From Pseudomonas sp. MYb60 (GTDB taxonomy: Bacteria > Pseudomonadota > Gammaproteobacteria > Pseudomonadales > Pseudomonadaceae), in assembly GCF_002979555.1 (NCBI RefSeq), contig NZ_PCOZ01000005.1:124001-188000 (forward strand): a stretch of DNA of 64,000 nucleotides, in the 5' to 3' direction. Of this stretch, positions 34,338-47,611 are shown in pieces (position 1 is the first letter of the stretch; the number at the start of each line of letters is the position of its first letter). The notes beneath the pieces were generated by a model. That model had not been told where the DNA came from and searched no databases. It saw only the letters and a program-made list of their open reading frames with translations. The translations under genes were made by a program, and so were the position numbers.

Positions 34338-34403
34338 CTATCGGGGGCAAGCCCCTCCCACATGTGAAATGCATTCCAATGTGGGAGGGGACTTACCCCC
34401 GAT
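34338..34403. repeat. REPIN between YqjG-type and cysG genes
   Basis: CTATCGGGGGCAAGCCCC and an inverted copy ending CCCCCGAT lie around a 15-base spacer, in the gap between convergent genes. Confidence 0.83.
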
Positions 34404-34416
34404 GCTCTTGAAAGGC

Positions 34417-35811
34417 TCAGATTTGTGACTGAGCGCCTTCAAACCACTTGAGCTTCTCGCGCAACACCACCACTTCACCCACGATCACCAATGTGGGCGC
34501 ATGCACCTCATGCTCCGCCACCATGCGCGGCAGGTCCGCCAGCGTGCCGGTAAACACGCGCTGGTTGGACGTAGTGCCCTGCTGAATCAACGCCGCAGGG
34601 GTATCCGATGCGCGCCCGTGCTTGATCAGCTGTTCGCAGATGATCGGCAAGCCAATCAATCCCATATAGAACACCAGGGTCTGCGACGGCCCCACCAGAT
34701 CTTGCCAGGGCAAATCCGACGTCCCGTCCTTCAAGTGCCCGGTAATAAAGCGCACAGACTGCGCGTAGTCACGATGGGTCAGCGGAATCCCGGCATACGC
34801 CGCGCAACCACTGGCCGCCGTGATGCCCGGTACGACCTGGAACGGGATGCCATGGGCAGCCAGCTCCTCGATCTCTTCGCCACCACGGCCAAAGATGAAC
34901 GGATCGCCCCCCTTCAGTCGCAGCACGCGCTTGCCTTGCTTGGCCAGGTCCACCAATTGCTGGTTGATCTGGTCTTGCGGCACGGCGTGGTCGGCGCGAC
35001 GCTTGCCGACGTAAACACGCTCGGCATCGCGGCGGCAGAGCTCCAGGATCGCCGGGGCGACCAGGCGGTCGTAGAGCACCACGTCGGCTTGCTGCATCAG
35101 GCGCAAGGCACGGAACGTCAGCAGGTCCGGGTCACCGGGGCCCGCGCCTACCAGGTAAACCTCACCCGGCGCATAGGGCGGCGCGCCGTTGACCTTTTCG
35201 ACCAGCAGGCGCTCGGCCTCATCGCCCTGCCCGGCCAACTGGCGGTCGGCAATCGGGCCCTGGAACACTTCTTCCCAGAACGCGCGACGTTGCTGCACGT
35301 CCGGGTACAAACCTTTGACCTGGGCACGAAAACGCGCCGCCAGACCGGCCAATTGACCGTAGGTGGACGGAATCCAGGTTTCCAGCTTGGCGCGGATCAA
35401 GCGTGCCAGCACCGGCGCGTCGCCGCCACTGGACACCGCAATCACCAGGGGCGAACGGTCGACAATGGCCGGGAAGATCACGCTGCACAGGGCCGGCGCA
35501 TCCACCACGTTGACCGGCACACAGCGACGCTTGGCATCGCTGGACACTTGCGCGTTCAGTGGCTCATCGTCGGTGGCCGCGATGATCAGGGTGCAACCGT
35601 CGAGGTCGGTCTCCTGATAACCCCGTAACATCAGGTCCCCGCCACTGCCCAGCACCAGCTCGCGGAGCTGGTCTTCGATCTGGGGAGCAACCACCCGCAG
35701 CAATGCACCGGCGTCAGCCAGCAGCCGGGATTTGCGCAAGGCAATCTCCCCGCCACCAACGACCAACACACGACTGCCGCGCAGGTTATGAAACAGCGGC
35801 AGAAATTCCAT
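34417..35811 (-). CDS. cysG: Siroheme synthase (CysG, trifunctional)
   Basis: 464 residues. The N-terminal dehydrogenase/ferrochelatase half starts [27 protein letters not shown], with its NAD-binding GGGEIA. The C-terminal uroporphyrinogen III methyltransferase half begins near 215 ([16 protein letters not shown]) and has [17 protein letters not shown] at about 297. It makes siroheme, the cofactor of sulfite and nitrite reductases. It directly abuts the serS stop codon, so the two are cotranscribed. Confidence 0.97.
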   Translation of the reverse strand: MEFLPLFHNLRGSRVLVVGGGEIALRKSRLLADAGALLRVVAPQIEDQLRELVLGSGGDLMLRGYQETDLDGCTLIIAATDDEPLNAQVSSDAKRRCVPVNVVDAPALCSVIFPAIVDRSPLVIAVSSGGDAPVLARLIRAKLETWIPSTYGQLAGLAARFRAQVKGLYPDVQQRRAFWEEVFQGPIADRQLAGQGDEAERLLVEKVNGAPPYAPGEVYLVGAGPGDPDLLTFRALRLMQQADVVLYDRLVAPAILELCRRDAERVYVGKRRADHAVPQDQINQQLVDLAKQGKRVLRLKGGDPFIFGRGGEEIEELAAHGIPFQVVPGITAASGCAAYAGIPLTHRDYAQSVRFITGHLKDGTSDLPWQDLVGPSQTLVFYMGLIGLPIICEQLIKHGRASDTPAALIQQGTTSNQRVFTGTLADLPRMVAEHEVHAPTLVIVGEVVVLREKLKWFEGAQSQI

Positions 35812-37482
<1,671 letters not shown>

Positions 37483-37483
<1 letters not shown>

Positions 37484-38805
37484 TACTTTCTCCGCTGTCG
37501 GGGGCTGAGCCGATCCAGTTGGGCAAGGTGATTGAGCTTTTCGCCGATCTTCAGCTCCAGGCCACGGGGCACCGGTTGATAAAGCGGTAGCGGTGCAAGC
37601 GCGTCGGGGAAATAGTCCTCGCCGGCGGCATAGGCGTCCGGTTCATCATGGGCGTAGCGGTATTCGTCGCCATAGCCCAGTTGTTTCATCAGCTTGGTCG
37701 GGGCGTTGCGCAGGTGCAGCGGCACTTCGAGCGAACCGTATTCGGCGGCTGCGCGCAGGGCGGACTTGAACCCCATGTACACCGCATTGCTTTTAGGTGC
37801 ACAGGCCAGGTAGGTAATGGCCTGGGCCACCGCCAGCTCGCCTTCCGGGCTGCCGAGGCGCTCCTGCACGTCCCAGGCGGCGAGGCACAGGCTCAATGCT
37901 CGCGGATCGGCGTTGCCGATGTCTTCACTGGCCATGCGCACGACACGGCGGGCGAGGTAAAGCGGGTCGCAGCCGCCATCGATCATGCGCGCAAACCAGT
38001 ACAGCGCGCCGTCCGGGTTGGAGCCGCGCACGGATTTGTGCAAGGCCGAAATCTGGTCGTAGAAGGCCTCGCCGCCCTTGTCGAAACGCCGGCGCGTGTC
38101 ACCCAGCAGGCTTTGCAGCAGGTCGACGCCAATCTCGCTGCCGTCTTCGGCCAGGTCCGAGGCGTTTTCCAGCAGGTTGAGGAAACGCCGGCCGTCGCCA
38201 TCGGCGGCGGTCAGCAGGATCTTGAAGCCTTCTTCACTGACGCTGAGCTGGCGCTTGCCCAGGCCCTTGTCTTCGCTCAGCGCGCGGTGCAGCAGCTTTT
38301 GCATCGCCGCTTCGTCCAGGCTCTTGAGCACATAGACCCGCGCCCGCGACAGCAACGCGTTGTTAAGCTCAAACGAAGGGTTTTCGGTGGTGGCGCCGAT
38401 AAAGATCAGCGTGCCGTCTTCCACATAGGGCAGGAATGCATCCTGCTGTGACTTGTTGAAACGGTGCACTTCGTCGACGAACAGGATGGTGCGCTTGCCG
38501 TATTGCCCGGCCTGCTGCTTGGCAACATCCACTGCCTGGCGGATCTCCTTGACCCCGGCGAGCACTGCCGAGACCGTTTCGAAGTGCGCATCCGAGACTT
38601 TGGCCAGCAGCCGCGCCAGGGTGGTCTTGCCCACCCCCGGCGGCCCCCAGAAAATCATCGAGTGCAGCGCACCCTGCTCCAGGGCTTCGCGCAAAGGCTT
38701 GCCACGTGCGAGCAAATGCTCCTGACCGACATACTCATCCAGGTTGGTCGAGCGCAGGCGCGCGGCCAGGGGCTGGGCAATCGGGTCACTTCGAAACAGA
38801 TCCAT
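37483..38805 (-). CDS. rarA: Replication-associated recombination protein RarA (MgsA)
   Basis: 440 residues. AAA+ module: Walker [12 protein letters not shown] at about 56-66, Walker [12 protein letters not shown] near 109-119, sensor 1 in [13 protein letters not shown]. The C-terminal tetramerisation region follows. RarA acts at stalled forks. The lolA-rarA-crcB-serS order after ftsK matches other gamma-proteobacteria. Gap to lolA is 27 bases. Confidence 0.96.
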
Positions 38806-38832
38806 GGGCAGCGTTTGAAACCTCTCGGCAGT

Positions 38833-39456
38833 TTATTCCTGGATCACGTCGGCACCCTTGGGGATGTCGAACTTGAACGTGGAGGCAGGCACCGGCTGGT
38901 TGGCCTTGACCCCGGAGAACAGGATATCGGTGCGTTGGCCGACGCTGTCGACCAGGCGCATGTTGTTGATCACGCCATTGCCAAAGGACAGGGACAAGGT
39001 GTCAAACAGCGTGTCCTTGGATTTGGGCTTGAGGGTGAACTCGATTACGTTGCTGGTCTGCTTGGAGGTGATGTCGAAGCTGTCGTTGATCTTCGACACG
39101 TCACCCGAGAGCAGCAGCGCCGGCGTCTGGTTCAGGCGCGGGTCGAGCTTCTTGATGGTGGCCTGTTCCAGGTCCGGGTCCCACAAGGTGACCTTCTGGC
39201 CGTCAGATACGATGGTCTGCTCAGCTTTGCCTTCGGTGTGCCAGTAGAACAGCCCAGGACGCTGCACGGCCATTTCGCCGGAGGTTTCCTGCAACTGGGT
39301 ACCGCCCGCATCCAGGGTCAGCTGGGAGAAGCGCGCGGTCAGGGTCTGGGATTTGTCCAACAGGTTCTTCAGGCTGGCGACGGAGGCCGGGTCAGCGTGA
39401 GCCGAAACAGCGGTCAGGGCCAGTGCCGGCAACAACAGCATGCGGATAAGACGCAT
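38833..39456 (-). CDS. lolA: Outer-membrane lipoprotein carrier protein LolA
   Basis: 207 residues from the ATG at 39456, chosen for AGGA 6 bases upstream; the ATG at 39468 has none. A cleavable signal peptide (about 1-20, ending SAHA) precedes the beta-barrel-like carrier, with [16 protein letters not shown] and [15 protein letters not shown]. LolA carries lipoproteins across the periplasm from LolCDE to LolB. It follows ftsK by 54 bases in a conserved pair. Confidence 0.95.
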   Translation of the reverse strand: MRLIRMLLLPALALTAVSAHADPASVASLKNLLDKSQTLTARFSQLTLDAGGTQLQETSGEMAVQRPGLFYWHTEGKAEQTIVSDGQKVTLWDPDLEQATIKKLDPRLNQTPALLLSGDVSKINDSFDITSKQTSNVIEFTLKPKSKDTLFDTLSLSFGNGVINNMRLVDSVGQRTDILFSGVKANQPVPASTFKFDIPKGADVIQE

Positions 39457-39482
39457 GGGAGTCCTCATTGAGTAGTCAGGGC

Positions 39483-39507
39483 GCGCCGCGTGCTGCCACG
39501 CGGCGCG
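39483..39507 (-). repeat. GC-rich hairpin in the ftsK-lolA gap
   Basis: GCGCCGCGTG-ctgc-CACGCGGCGC forms a strong stem between the ftsK stop and the lolA start but has no T run. It may stabilise or partially end the ftsK mRNA. Confidence 0.6.
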
Positions 39508-39510
39508 GGA

Positions 39511-41919
39511 TCAGTCGCGCATCTGCCCGGGGGCGATCACTTCGCGCGAACCGTTGGTGTTCATTGCCGTCACCACGCCGGCCATTTCCATGGCTTCGAT
39601 CATCCGGGCGGCGCGGTTGTAGCCGATTTTGAGTTTACGTTGCACCGCCGAAATCGAGGCGCGACGGCTTTCGAGCACGAAGGCCACGGCTTCGTCGTAC
39701 AGCGCGTCGGTCTCGGCATCGTCTTCACCGCCACCGCCGCCATTTTCAAAGCCGCTGCCGGCCTCTTCGACGCCATTGAGGATGTCGTCGTTGTACTCCG
39801 GCGCGCCGCGCAGTTTCCAGGCTTCCACGACACGGTGCACTTCATCGTCGGAGACGAACGCGCCATGCACACGAATCGGCAGGCTGGTGCCCGGCGGCAT
39901 GTAGAGCATGTCACCGTGGCCCAGCAGCTGTTCGGCGCCGCCCTGGTCGATGATGGTCCGCGAGTCGATCTTGCTCGACACCTGGAACGCCATCCGGGTC
40001 GGGATGTTGGCCTTGATCAGGCCGGTGATCACGTCCACCGACGGACGCTGGGTCGCGAGGATCAGGTGGATACCGGCCGCACGGGCCTTCTGGGCGATAC
40101 GCGCGATCAGCTCTTCGACCTTCTTGCCGACGATCATCATCATGTCGGCAAATTCGTCGACCACCACCACGATGGTCGGCAGCTTGGTCAGCTTCGGCGC
40201 TTCGTCGTGAATGCTTTCGCGCTTGTACAACGGGTCGTCAATGGTCTCGCCGCGCTCCTGGGCTTCCTTGATCTTGGCATTGAAGCCCGACAGGTTGCGC
40301 ACGCCCATCTTCGCCATCAGCTTGTAGCGGCGCTCCATCTCGGCCACGCTCCAGCGCAGCGCATTGGCGGCGTCCTTCATGTCGGTGACCACCGGGCACA
40401 GCAGGTGCGGGATGCCTTCGTAGATCGACAATTCGAGCATCTTCGGGTCGATCATGATCAGCTTGGCGTCTTCCGGGCCGGACTTGAACAGGATCGACAG
40501 GATCATCGCGTTCACACCCACCGACTTACCGGAACCCGTGGTACCGGCCACCAGCAAGTGCGGCATTTTTGCCAGGTCGGTGATGACCGGCTTGCCGCCG
40601 ATGTCGTGGCCCAGGGCCAGGGTGACCGGCGACTTGAAGTTGTCGTATTCGGGCGTGGACAGCACTTCGGAGAAGCGCACGATCTGACGGTCTTCGTTGG
40701 GAATCTCGATACCCACGGTGGTCTTGCCCGGAATCACTTCCACCACACGCACGCTGGTCACGGCCAGGGAGCGGGCCAAGTCCTTGGCCAGGTTGGCGAT
40801 ACGGCTGACCTTGACGCCCGCGGCCGGCTGGATTTCGTAACGGGTAATCACCGGGCCGGGGTGGATCGAGTCCACCGACACTTCGACGCCAAATTCCTTG
40901 AGTTTGATTTCCAGCAGGTGGCCAACGGCCGCCAGGGATTCCGGCGAATAGTTGAGTTGTTTCTTTTCGGCCGGGTCGAGGATCGAGATCGGCGGCAAGG
41001 TGCCTTCGACGGCGCTGTCGATGAACAGCGGCGCCTGTTTCTCTTTCTGCACGCGGTGGCTCGGTTCGGGAGCCTTGGGCGGTGCCGGGGCAATCACTGG
41101 CGGCACCTGCTTCTCGCGGTCCGACATGTGCTTGCTCAGGGCCTGCTCGCGCTCGATCAGGCGCTCCTTGACCTTGGCCTGTTCACGCCGGTCCGGGGTG
41201 CTCGGGGCCACGACTTCGTTGACACGGGTATCGACCTCGCGCAACTGGGCGACCATGCGCTTGCGGTCGACACGGGCGGCCCACCAACGGTTGGCGGCGC
41301 CCTGGAACAGTTCCAGCAGGTCGAGGGTGATCTTGCCGGTCACGTCCATCACCTTGAACCACGACAGGTCGGTGAATACGGTAAGGCCGAACAGGAACAG
41401 TGCGATGAACATCAGGGTGCTGCCCTGGATATTCAGGGTTTTGCGCGCCAGGTCGCCAAGGCTTTCACCCAGCGCACCGCCGGCGCCTGCTGGCAGGCCG
41501 GTCGGCGCATGGAAATGGATATGGGCCAGCGCCGCGCCGGACAACACCAGGAACACCAGGCCGATCAGGCGCCAGGAAAACAGCCAGCCGCTCCACTGCC
41601 ACGGCTCATGGCGCTGGCGGAAGATCTGCCAGGTCTTGATCGCCAGCAGCAGCGGGAAGATGTACGCGAAATACCCCAGCACCATGAACAGGATGTCGGC
41701 GCTGTAGGAACCGGCAGGCCCGCCAAAGTTCTGCACGTCGTCGATCTTGCTGTTGTGGCTCCAGCCCGGATCGTCCTTGCCATAGGTGAGCAAGGCCATC
41801 ATCAGGAACAGGCACAGGGCGCCAATCGCGATCAGCGCACCTTCCTTGAGGCGGTAGTGCAGGTGCTGGCGCCAGGCCGGCACGACTGCTGCTTTGGGTG
41901 TTGCGGCGGATTTCTTCAA
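39511..41919 (-). CDS. ftsK: DNA translocase FtsK
   Basis: 802 residues. Four membrane helices fall in the first about 190 residues. A shorter-than-E. coli linker (about 200-330) leads to the motor. The Walker A loop [12 protein letters not shown] lies near 468, Walker [13 protein letters not shown] near 590, and the DNA-reading gamma winged helix in the last about 65 residues ([26 protein letters not shown]). It pumps chromosome ends at the septum toward dif for XerCD. It is the first gene of the run with lolA, rarA, crcB, serS and cysG. A perfect LexA box like that of E. coli ftsK is not visible upstream. Confidence 0.97.
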   Translation of the reverse strand: MKKSAATPKAAVVPAWRQHLHYRLKEGALIAIGALCLFLMMALLTYGKDDPGWSHNSKIDDVQNFGGPAGSYSADILFMVLGYFAYIFPLLLAIKTWQIFRQRHEPWQWSGWLFSWRLIGLVFLVLSGAALAHIHFHAPTGLPAGAGGALGESLGDLARKTLNIQGSTLMFIALFLFGLTVFTDLSWFKVMDVTGKITLDLLELFQGAANRWWAARVDRKRMVAQLREVDTRVNEVVAPSTPDRREQAKVKERLIEREQALSKHMSDREKQVPPVIAPAPPKAPEPSHRVQKEKQAPLFIDSAVEGTLPPISILDPAEKKQLNYSPESLAAVGHLLEIKLKEFGVEVSVDSIHPGPVITRYEIQPAAGVKVSRIANLAKDLARSLAVTSVRVVEVIPGKTTVGIEIPNEDRQIVRFSEVLSTPEYDNFKSPVTLALGHDIGGKPVITDLAKMPHLLVAGTTGSGKSVGVNAMILSILFKSGPEDAKLIMIDPKMLELSIYEGIPHLLCPVVTDMKDAANALRWSVAEMERRYKLMAKMGVRNLSGFNAKIKEAQERGETIDDPLYKRESIHDEAPKLTKLPTIVVVVDEFADMMMIVGKKVEELIARIAQKARAAGIHLILATQRPSVDVITGLIKANIPTRMAFQVSSKIDSRTIIDQGGAEQLLGHGDMLYMPPGTSLPIRVHGAFVSDDEVHRVVEAWKLRGAPEYNDDILNGVEEAGSGFENGGGGGEDDAETDALYDEAVAFVLESRRASISAVQRKLKIGYNRAARMIEAMEMAGVVTAMNTNGSREVIAPGQMRD

Positions 41920-42405
41920 AACGGGTCTTTTCCTGCGCCTTTAGCGCGTCCATCTGTTGAATGACGACAAATACCGCCCAATCCGGGCAGCTGAAAAATG
42001 AACGAGCGTGATTGAATCTACTTTTAACACCGGGCGATTGCTGGATGAAATGACAAAAGCGCCACAGTGCCCGCATTGTACGGGTTTGTGTCGGCGATGC
42101 CACGCCCTTGCCCCTCACCCGGCAGCATAGCCAATCAAGTGTCACAACATGTTCAATTTGAGCATGCATTGTCTTAGCTGACAAAGGCTTATGAGCTGTT
42201 TTTGCCAAGAAGGTGTAGCTTGGCAAATGGCCTGCATGGTGCAGACCCGATTACGACCACGCCTTGGACAGAGAGTTGCAGAAACACCCGCTCACCCTAA
42301 TGCCGGATTCAGGCTGGCCCGATGGCGCCAGGTCGACAATAATCACTGCTGCCGAGGCCGGTGTCATACCTGCCACTCCCCTCCCCTCCTACAAGCCTGG
42401 ATGCC
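41920..42405. other. Long divergent spacer between ftsK and aat, no credible gene
   Basis: 486 bases. A divergent promoter region is expected at both ends. In PAO1, from memory, trxB1 (thioredoxin reductase) lies between ftsK and aat; here it is absent. A weak likeness to the end of trxB (TGCATGG then TTGGACAG then GTTGCAGAAAC around 42234-42290) may be a remnant. The small frames here lack ribosome sites. Confidence 0.5.
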
Positions 42406-43086
42406 ATGCTGACCTGGTTACAACGCGACTCACTGACTTTCCCGCCGCTGGCCAAGGCCATGCGCGAACCCAATGGCCTGCTCGCCGCTGGCGGCGACCT
42501 GTCGGCCGAGCGACTGGTGCAGGCCTACCGTCATGGCTGCTTCCCATGGTTTTCGGAAGGCCAGCCCATCCTCTGGTGGTCACCGGACCCTCGCACAGTG
42601 ATCTTTCCCGATGAGCTGCATGTTTCTCGCTCGTTGGGCAAGCTTTTGCGTCAACAGCGCTACAGCGTGACATTCGACCAGGACTTCGCCGCCGTCATCC
42701 AGGCCTGCGCCGCACCACGCGCCTATGCCGATGGCACCTGGATCACCGAAGGCATCCAGAGCGCCTACCTGGCACTGCACCAGCGCGGTCACGCCCATTC
42801 GGTAGAGGTCTGGGACGACGGCAAGTTGGTAGGCGGCCTCTACGGCCTGGCGATGGGCCAGTTGTTTTTTGGCGAATCCATGTTCAGTCGCGCCGACAAC
42901 GCCTCCAAGTTCGGCTTCGCCACGCTCACCCGGCAACTGCAGGCATGGGGCTTTGTCCTGATCGACTGCCAGATGCCCAATGACCACCTGCACAGCCTGG
43001 GTGCCCGCGCCATCTCCCGCAGCGATTTCGCCGGCTACCTGCGCGACCACCTGGACCAAGCCAACACAGGACCGTGGGTTTCCTAG
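42406..43086 (+). CDS. aat: Leucyl/phenylalanyl-tRNA-protein transferase
   Basis: 226 residues from the ATG at 42406, the usual length; an in-frame start at 42361 adds residues not seen in the family. [22 protein letters not shown] (about 11-32) and [11 protein letters not shown] (about 53-63) are typical. Aat adds Leu or Phe to proteins with N-terminal Lys or Arg, creating an N-degron read by ClpS. The adaptor clpS and protease clpA are 4 kb downstream, and ate follows directly. Confidence 0.95.
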   Translation: MLTWLQRDSLTFPPLAKAMREPNGLLAAGGDLSAERLVQAYRHGCFPWFSEGQPILWWSPDPRTVIFPDELHVSRSLGKLLRQQRYSVTFDQDFAAVIQACAAPRAYADGTWITEGIQSAYLALHQRGHAHSVEVWDDGKLVGGLYGLAMGQLFFGESMFSRADNASKFGFATLTRQLQAWGFVLIDCQMPNDHLHSLGARAISRSDFAGYLRDHLDQANTGPWVS

Positions 43087-43141
43087 GCGACTTTGTCGCA
43101 CCTGGCTTACACTTATTTCAAAGCTTATCCGAGGGTTGATC

Positions 43142-43849
43142 ATGACCGAGTTGGCGCGCTTGAAGTTTTATGCCACTCAAGCCCACTCTTGCAGCTATCT
43201 GCCCGACGAGCAGGCCACCACGCTGTTCCTCGACCCCAGCCAGCCGATGGACGTGCATGTGTATGCCGACCTGTCGGAGATGGGCTTTCGGCGCAGCGGC
43301 GACCACCTGTATCGACCGCACTGCCAAAACTGCAATGCCTGCGTGCCGGCACGCATTCCCGTGGCGCAATTCCTGCCGGACCGCAATCAAAAGCGCATTC
43401 TCAAGCGCAACGCCGACCTGACCGTAACGGCCGCCAAGCCAAGATTTACCGAAGAGTATTTTGATCTTTACCAGCGCTATATCGAACAGCGGCATGCCGA
43501 CGGCGACATGTTCCCACCCAGTCGCGATCAATTCTCTACGTTTCTGGTGCGTGACCTGCCCTTCTCGCGCTTCTACGAGTTCCGAGCCGATGACCGGTTG
43601 GTCGCGGTGGCGGTGACCGATTTACTGCCTAACGGCCTGTCGGCGGTCTACACCTTCTATGAACCTGGCGAGGAGCGCCGCAGCCTGGGACGCTTTGCCA
43701 TCCTCTGGCAGATCAGCGAAGCACTGCGCCAGGAACTGGAGGCGGTGTACTTGGGCTACTGGATCAAAAACTGCAAAAAAATGAATTACAAGACCCAATA
43801 TCGGCCCATTGAGCTGCTGATTAATCAAAGATGGGTAACGCTTAACTAG
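43142..43849 (+). CDS. ate: Arginyl/leucyl-tRNA-protein transferase (Ate/Bpt)
   Basis: 235 residues. The N-terminal cysteines of [11 protein letters not shown] and the CQNCNACVP cluster (about 60-68) are typical of bacterial Ate/Bpt. [13 protein letters not shown] precedes them, and [13 protein letters not shown] near 206-218 marks the catalytic GNAT-like domain. The bacterial form (Bpt) transfers Leu to acidic N-termini. Together with Aat it feeds substrates to ClpS-ClpA. It lies 55 bases after aat on the same strand. Confidence 0.94.
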
Positions 43850-43949
43850 AACCCCTTGGCTTAAACACCCTTTTTCGGGCACAATGCACGCCGCTTTTGC
43901 CTGGCGCAGTTGCACCGGGCCATTCACTGGATACCGAGGGCTTTACTGC

Positions 43950-44168
43950 ATGTCGAAAGAAGACAGCTTCGAAATGGAAGGCACTGTCGTCGACACCCTG
44001 CCCAACACCATGTTTCGTGTGGAGTTGGAAAATGGGCACGTCGTAACCGCGCATATCTCCGGCAAGATGCGCAAGAACTACATTCGTATTCTTACCGGTG
44101 ACAAAGTGCGCGTCGAGCTGACGCCCTATGACTTGAGCAAAGGGCGCATCACTTACCGCGCTCGCTAA
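43950..44168 (+). CDS. infA: Translation initiation factor IF-1
   Basis: 72 residues, exact family length. Single S1/OB fold: [23 protein letters not shown] and [16 protein letters not shown]. It binds the 30S A site during initiation. A strong intrinsic terminator follows 12 bases after the stop, so it is probably its own unit downstream of ate. Confidence 0.99.
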
Positions 44169-44180
44169 GCAAGTCAATAC

Positions 44181-44208
44181 AAAACGCCCGGTTATACCGG
44201 GCGTTTTT
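44181..44208 (+). terminator. Terminator of infA
   Basis: AAAACGCCCGG-ttata-CCGGGCGTTTTT. Confidence 0.95.
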
Positions 44209-44242
44209 GTGTGCGCAGGATTTATAGAGGCCGCAAAACGAC

Positions 44243-44342
44243 TGTAGGAGCGAGCTTGCTCGCGAAGAACCCAAGGACAACGCAGGGAATCAGACAGCAT
44301 GCGTTATCATTGACGATCTTCGCGAGCAAGCTCGCTCCTACA
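44243..44342. repeat. REPIN with perfect 25-bp inverted ends
   Basis: TGTAGGAGCGAGCTTGCTCGCGAAG at the left is exactly inverted at the right (CTTCGCGAGCAAGC...), with a 50-base spacer. This REP class (GGAGCGAGCTTGCTCGC) differs from the GTGGGAGGGGGC class elsewhere in the window. It lies between convergent infA and clpA. Confidence 0.9.
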
Positions 44343-44354
44343 GGCTTAGAGCGG

Positions 44355-46625
44355 TCAGGCCATTTCAGCCGTGGTCTCGAACTCGAAGGTCAGCTCGCCG
44401 TCCTTCAGATCGATATGCACTACGCCACCATGGTCGGACAGTTCGCCGAACAGGATCTCTTCGGCCAATGGCCGCTTGATCTTGTCCTGGATCAGGCGCG
44501 CCATCGGGCGAGCGCCCATTGCCGCGTCGTAGCCACCTTCGGCGATCCAGCTGCGCGCCGCCTCTGTAACATCCAGCTGCACACGCTTGTCTTCCAGCTG
44601 CGCCTGAAGCTCGGTAAGGAACTTGTCCACCACGCTCTTGATGACCTCGTGACTGAGGCGACCAAATTGGATAATGGTGTCCAGGCGGTTGCGGAACTCC
44701 GGCGTGAAGCTCTTCTTGATCACTTCCATGGCATCGGAAGAGTGATCCTGATGGCTGAAGCCGATCGAAGCGCGTGCGGCCGTTTCAGCACCGGCGTTGG
44801 TGGTCATGATCACGATCACGTTGCGGAAATCTGCCTTGCGCCCGTTGTTGTCGGTCAGGGTGCCGTGGTCCATCACCTGCAACAGCAGGTTGAAGACTTC
44901 AGGGTGTGCCTTCTCGATTTCGTCGAGCAGCAATACGCAATGCGGTTGCTTGGTGATCGCCTCGGTCAACAGGCCGCCCTGGTCAAAGCCGACGTAGCCC
45001 GGAGGCGCACCGATCAGGCGCGACACAGTGTGGCGCTCCATGTACTCGGACATGTCGAACCGCACCAGCTCGATACCCATGGCTTTGGCCAACTGCCGCG
45101 CCGCTTCGGTCTTGCCGACGCCGGTCGGGCCTGCGAACAGGAACGAGCCGACAGGCTTGTCCGGCGACTTGAGGCCCGCACGGGACAACTTGATCGCCGT
45201 GGACAGCGCATCGATAGCGGCGTCCTGACCGAACACGGTGAGCTTGAGGTCACGCTCCAGGTTACGCAGCAGCTCTTTGTCGGAACTGTTGACGTGTTTC
45301 GGCGGAATTCGCGCAATCTTCGCCACGATGTCCTCGACCTGAGGCACATCGATACGTTTCACACGCTTCTCCACCGGCTGCAAGCGCTGGTAGGCGCCGG
45401 CTTCGTCGATCACGTCGATGGCTTTGTCCGGCATATGGCGGTCGTTGATGTAGCGCGACGCCAGCTCAGCCGCCGAACGCAGGGCTTCATCGGTGTACTC
45501 GATGCCATGGTGCGCTTCGAAGCGCCCCTTGAGGCCGCGCAGGATGCCGATGGTGTCTTCGACGGAAGGCTCGGACACGTCAACCTTCTGGAAGCGACGC
45601 GCCAAGGCACGGTCCTTCTCGAAGATGCCACGGAATTCCTGGAACGTGGTCGAGCCGATGCAGCGGATATCACCCGACGACAGCAGCGGCTTGAGCAGGT
45701 TGGACGCGTCCATCACCCCACCGGAAGCTGCACCGGCACCAATGATGGTATGAATCTCGTCAATGAACAGGATCGCCTGCGGACGTTTTTTCAGCTCGCC
45801 GAGCAACGCCTTGAAGCGCTTCTCGAAATCGCCACGGTACTTGGTCCCGGCGAGCAACGCGCCCAGGTCAAGGGAGTAGACGACGCTGTTGGCCAGCAAG
45901 TCCGGCACCTGGTTATCGACGATGCGCTTGGCCAGGCCTTCGGCAATCGCGGTTTTACCCACGCCAGCCTCACCCACCAGCAACGGGTTGTTCTTGCGAC
46001 GACGCGCGAGGATCTGCGCTACGCGCTCCACCTCAAGCTCACGCCCCACCAGCGGATCGATCCGCCCCTGGCGCGCCAGTTCATTGAGGTTGCTGGCATA
46101 GGCATCCAGTGGATTGCCCGAAGAAGAAGACTCACCGCCCTCGTCATCCTGCATATCCTGCTCACCCTCGGAATGATCGCCGTGCCCAGGCACCTTGGAG
46201 ATACCGTGGGCGATATAGTTGACGACATCGATACGGGCAACGCTCTGCTGCTTGAGCAGGAACACTGCCTGGCTTTCCTGTTCGCTGAAGATCGCCACAA
46301 GCACATTGGCGCCTGTGACTTCACGCTTACCGGAGCTCTGAACGTGGAACACGGCACGCTGAAGCACCCGCTGGAAGCCCAGGGTTGGCTGGGTTTCACG
46401 GTCTTCATCGTGGACTGGAATAAGTGGCGTGGTGGAGTCGATAAACTCCTGCAGATCATGCTTGAGTTTGTCGAGGTTGGCGCCGCACGCACGCAGAACG
46501 GTAGCGGCAGCTTCATTATCCAAAAGTGCCAGCAGCAGGTGTTCGACGGTCATGAATTCATGACGTTTCGAACGAGCCTCCTTGAAGGCAAGATTGAGGG
46601 TGACTTCGAGCTCGCGGTTTAACAT
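44355..46625 (-). CDS. clpA: ATP-dependent Clp protease ATP-binding subunit ClpA
   Basis: 756 residues. N-domain (about 1-140; [23 protein letters not shown]), AAA1 with Walker [15 protein letters not shown] near 212, and AAA2 with [16 protein letters not shown] near 489. ClpA unfolds substrates for ClpP; ClpS directs it to N-degron substrates. clpS lies 29 bases upstream on the same strand. clpP is elsewhere. Confidence 0.98.
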   Translation of the reverse strand: MLNRELEVTLNLAFKEARSKRHEFMTVEHLLLALLDNEAAATVLRACGANLDKLKHDLQEFIDSTTPLIPVHDEDRETQPTLGFQRVLQRAVFHVQSSGKREVTGANVLVAIFSEQESQAVFLLKQQSVARIDVVNYIAHGISKVPGHGDHSEGEQDMQDDEGGESSSSGNPLDAYASNLNELARQGRIDPLVGRELEVERVAQILARRRKNNPLLVGEAGVGKTAIAEGLAKRIVDNQVPDLLANSVVYSLDLGALLAGTKYRGDFEKRFKALLGELKKRPQAILFIDEIHTIIGAGAASGGVMDASNLLKPLLSSGDIRCIGSTTFQEFRGIFEKDRALARRFQKVDVSEPSVEDTIGILRGLKGRFEAHHGIEYTDEALRSAAELASRYINDRHMPDKAIDVIDEAGAYQRLQPVEKRVKRIDVPQVEDIVAKIARIPPKHVNSSDKELLRNLERDLKLTVFGQDAAIDALSTAIKLSRAGLKSPDKPVGSFLFAGPTGVGKTEAARQLAKAMGIELVRFDMSEYMERHTVSRLIGAPPGYVGFDQGGLLTEAITKQPHCVLLLDEIEKAHPEVFNLLLQVMDHGTLTDNNGRKADFRNVIVIMTTNAGAETAARASIGFSHQDHSSDAMEVIKKSFTPEFRNRLDTIIQFGRLSHEVIKSVVDKFLTELQAQLEDKRVQLDVTEAARSWIAEGGYDAAMGARPMARLIQDKIKRPLAEEILFGELSDHGGVVHIDLKDGELTFEFETTAEMA

Positions 46626-46654
46626 AGCTTCACCTCATACCCAAGTGGTCGGCG

Positions 46655-47023
46655 TTAACCGTCCTTCTCGATTTCACAGAGTAGCGGATGCTGGCTTTCC
46701 CTGGCGTACTGGTTGACCTGCATGGCCTTTGTCTCGGCGATGTCGCGGGTAAACACTCCACATACTGCCCGTCCTTCTGTATGAACGGCCAGCATTACCT
46801 TGGTCGCCAACTCGCGGTTCAGGTTAAAAAACACCTCGAGCACTTCGACCACGAAATCCATCGGTGTGTAGTCATCATTGAACAAAACCACCTTGTACAT
46901 CGGCGGTGCCTGTAAGGCAGGCTTGGCCTCCTGAACAGCAATGCCTGCAGAACCGTCGTCATCGTGTTCGTGATCCGGTCGATCCTGATTGAATGTTAGT
47001 CGAATCTGGCTGTTTGCATGCAT
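46655..47023 (-). CDS. clpS: ClpA adaptor protein ClpS
   Basis: 122 residues. A flexible acidic N-terminus ([14 protein letters not shown]) of about 35 residues precedes the core [21 protein letters not shown] (about 42-62), with the N-degron pocket, and [19 protein letters not shown]. It recognises Leu/Phe/Trp/Tyr N-termini made by Aat/Ate and delivers them to ClpAP. Divergent from cspD across 225 bases. Confidence 0.97.
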   Translation of the reverse strand: MHANSQIRLTFNQDRPDHEHDDDGSAGIAVQEAKPALQAPPMYKVVLFNDDYTPMDFVVEVLEVFFNLNRELATKVMLAVHTEGRAVCGVFTRDIAETKAMQVNQYARESQHPLLCEIEKDG

Positions 47024-47248
47024 GGAAAGAAAGGTTCGTCAGTGGTTCAGATACGTGATGGGGGCGACCTGTCAGAATTTCAACTTTTGACCAATGGGTC
47101 GCCTTGACTATCGGCAAATCAGTGTTACAACCAATAGAACCCACAGTGGGTAAAAAAGGTCCGCGCAGTCAACCTTAATTTATTCGGGTTAGGACGGATA
47201 AACTGGATGATACTCCAGTGATGGAGTCTGGTGCAGAGGGATATGGTT

Positions 47249-47527
47249 ATGTCTGGCGTCAAGATCAGTGGCAAGGTCAAATGGTTCAACAATGCCAAAG
47301 GGTATGGATTCATCAACGAAACCAATAAAGCGGAAGATCTTTTCGCGCATTTTTCAGCGATTACCATGGATGGGTACAAGACGCTGAAAGCGGGCCAGGA
47401 TGTGGAATTTGAAATCATCCAGGGACCCAAAGGGTTGCACGCCGTGAACATCTCTGCAGTCACGACGAACGCAGCAGCAAAGATCGCAGCCTCCACCGTT
47501 CTCGATGAAAATAAGCAAACGGCCTGA
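47249..47527 (+). CDS. cspD: Cold-shock-domain protein CspD
   Basis: 92 residues from ATG 47249 (GAGGGA upstream; an ATG at 47243 is too close to that site). The RNP motifs KGYGFI and DLFAHFSAI are present. A C-terminal extension of about 25 residues beyond the cold-shock fold is rich in Ala/Thr. CspD-like proteins bind single-stranded nucleic acids and in E. coli block replication in stationary phase. The clpA-clpS/cspD arrangement is conserved. Confidence 0.96.
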   Translation: MSGVKISGKVKWFNNAKGYGFINETNKAEDLFAHFSAITMDGYKTLKAGQDVEFEIIQGPKGLHAVNISAVTTNAAAKIAASTVLDENKQTA

Positions 47528-47561
47528 ATCCGCCGCCGAACGCGTGTAAATGCTGCAACCA

Positions 47562-47600
47562 AACCGGCCATCTCATCACGCTGGAGATGGCCGGTTTTTT
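47562..47600 (+). terminator. Terminator of cspD
   Basis: Thirteen-base stem AACCGGCCATCTC/GAGATGGCCGGTT then TTTT, between convergent cspD and icd. Confidence 0.93.
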
Positions 47601-47611
47601 ATCGCCCGCTG

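Noticed and set aside
39490-41964. 824-codon open frame on the plus strand opposite ftsK
   Set aside because: Antisense shadow of a GC-rich gene. The His/Gln/Arg-rich product matches nothing, and the minus-strand frame has full FtsK motifs.
42191-42412. 73-codon frame in the ftsK-aat spacer
   Set aside because: No ribosome site, odd Cys/Arg-rich composition, and it overlaps the aat start.
44211-46622. 803-codon open frame opposite clpA
   Set aside because: Shadow frame; clpA on the other strand has complete AAA+ motifs. Its start also lies inside a REPIN.
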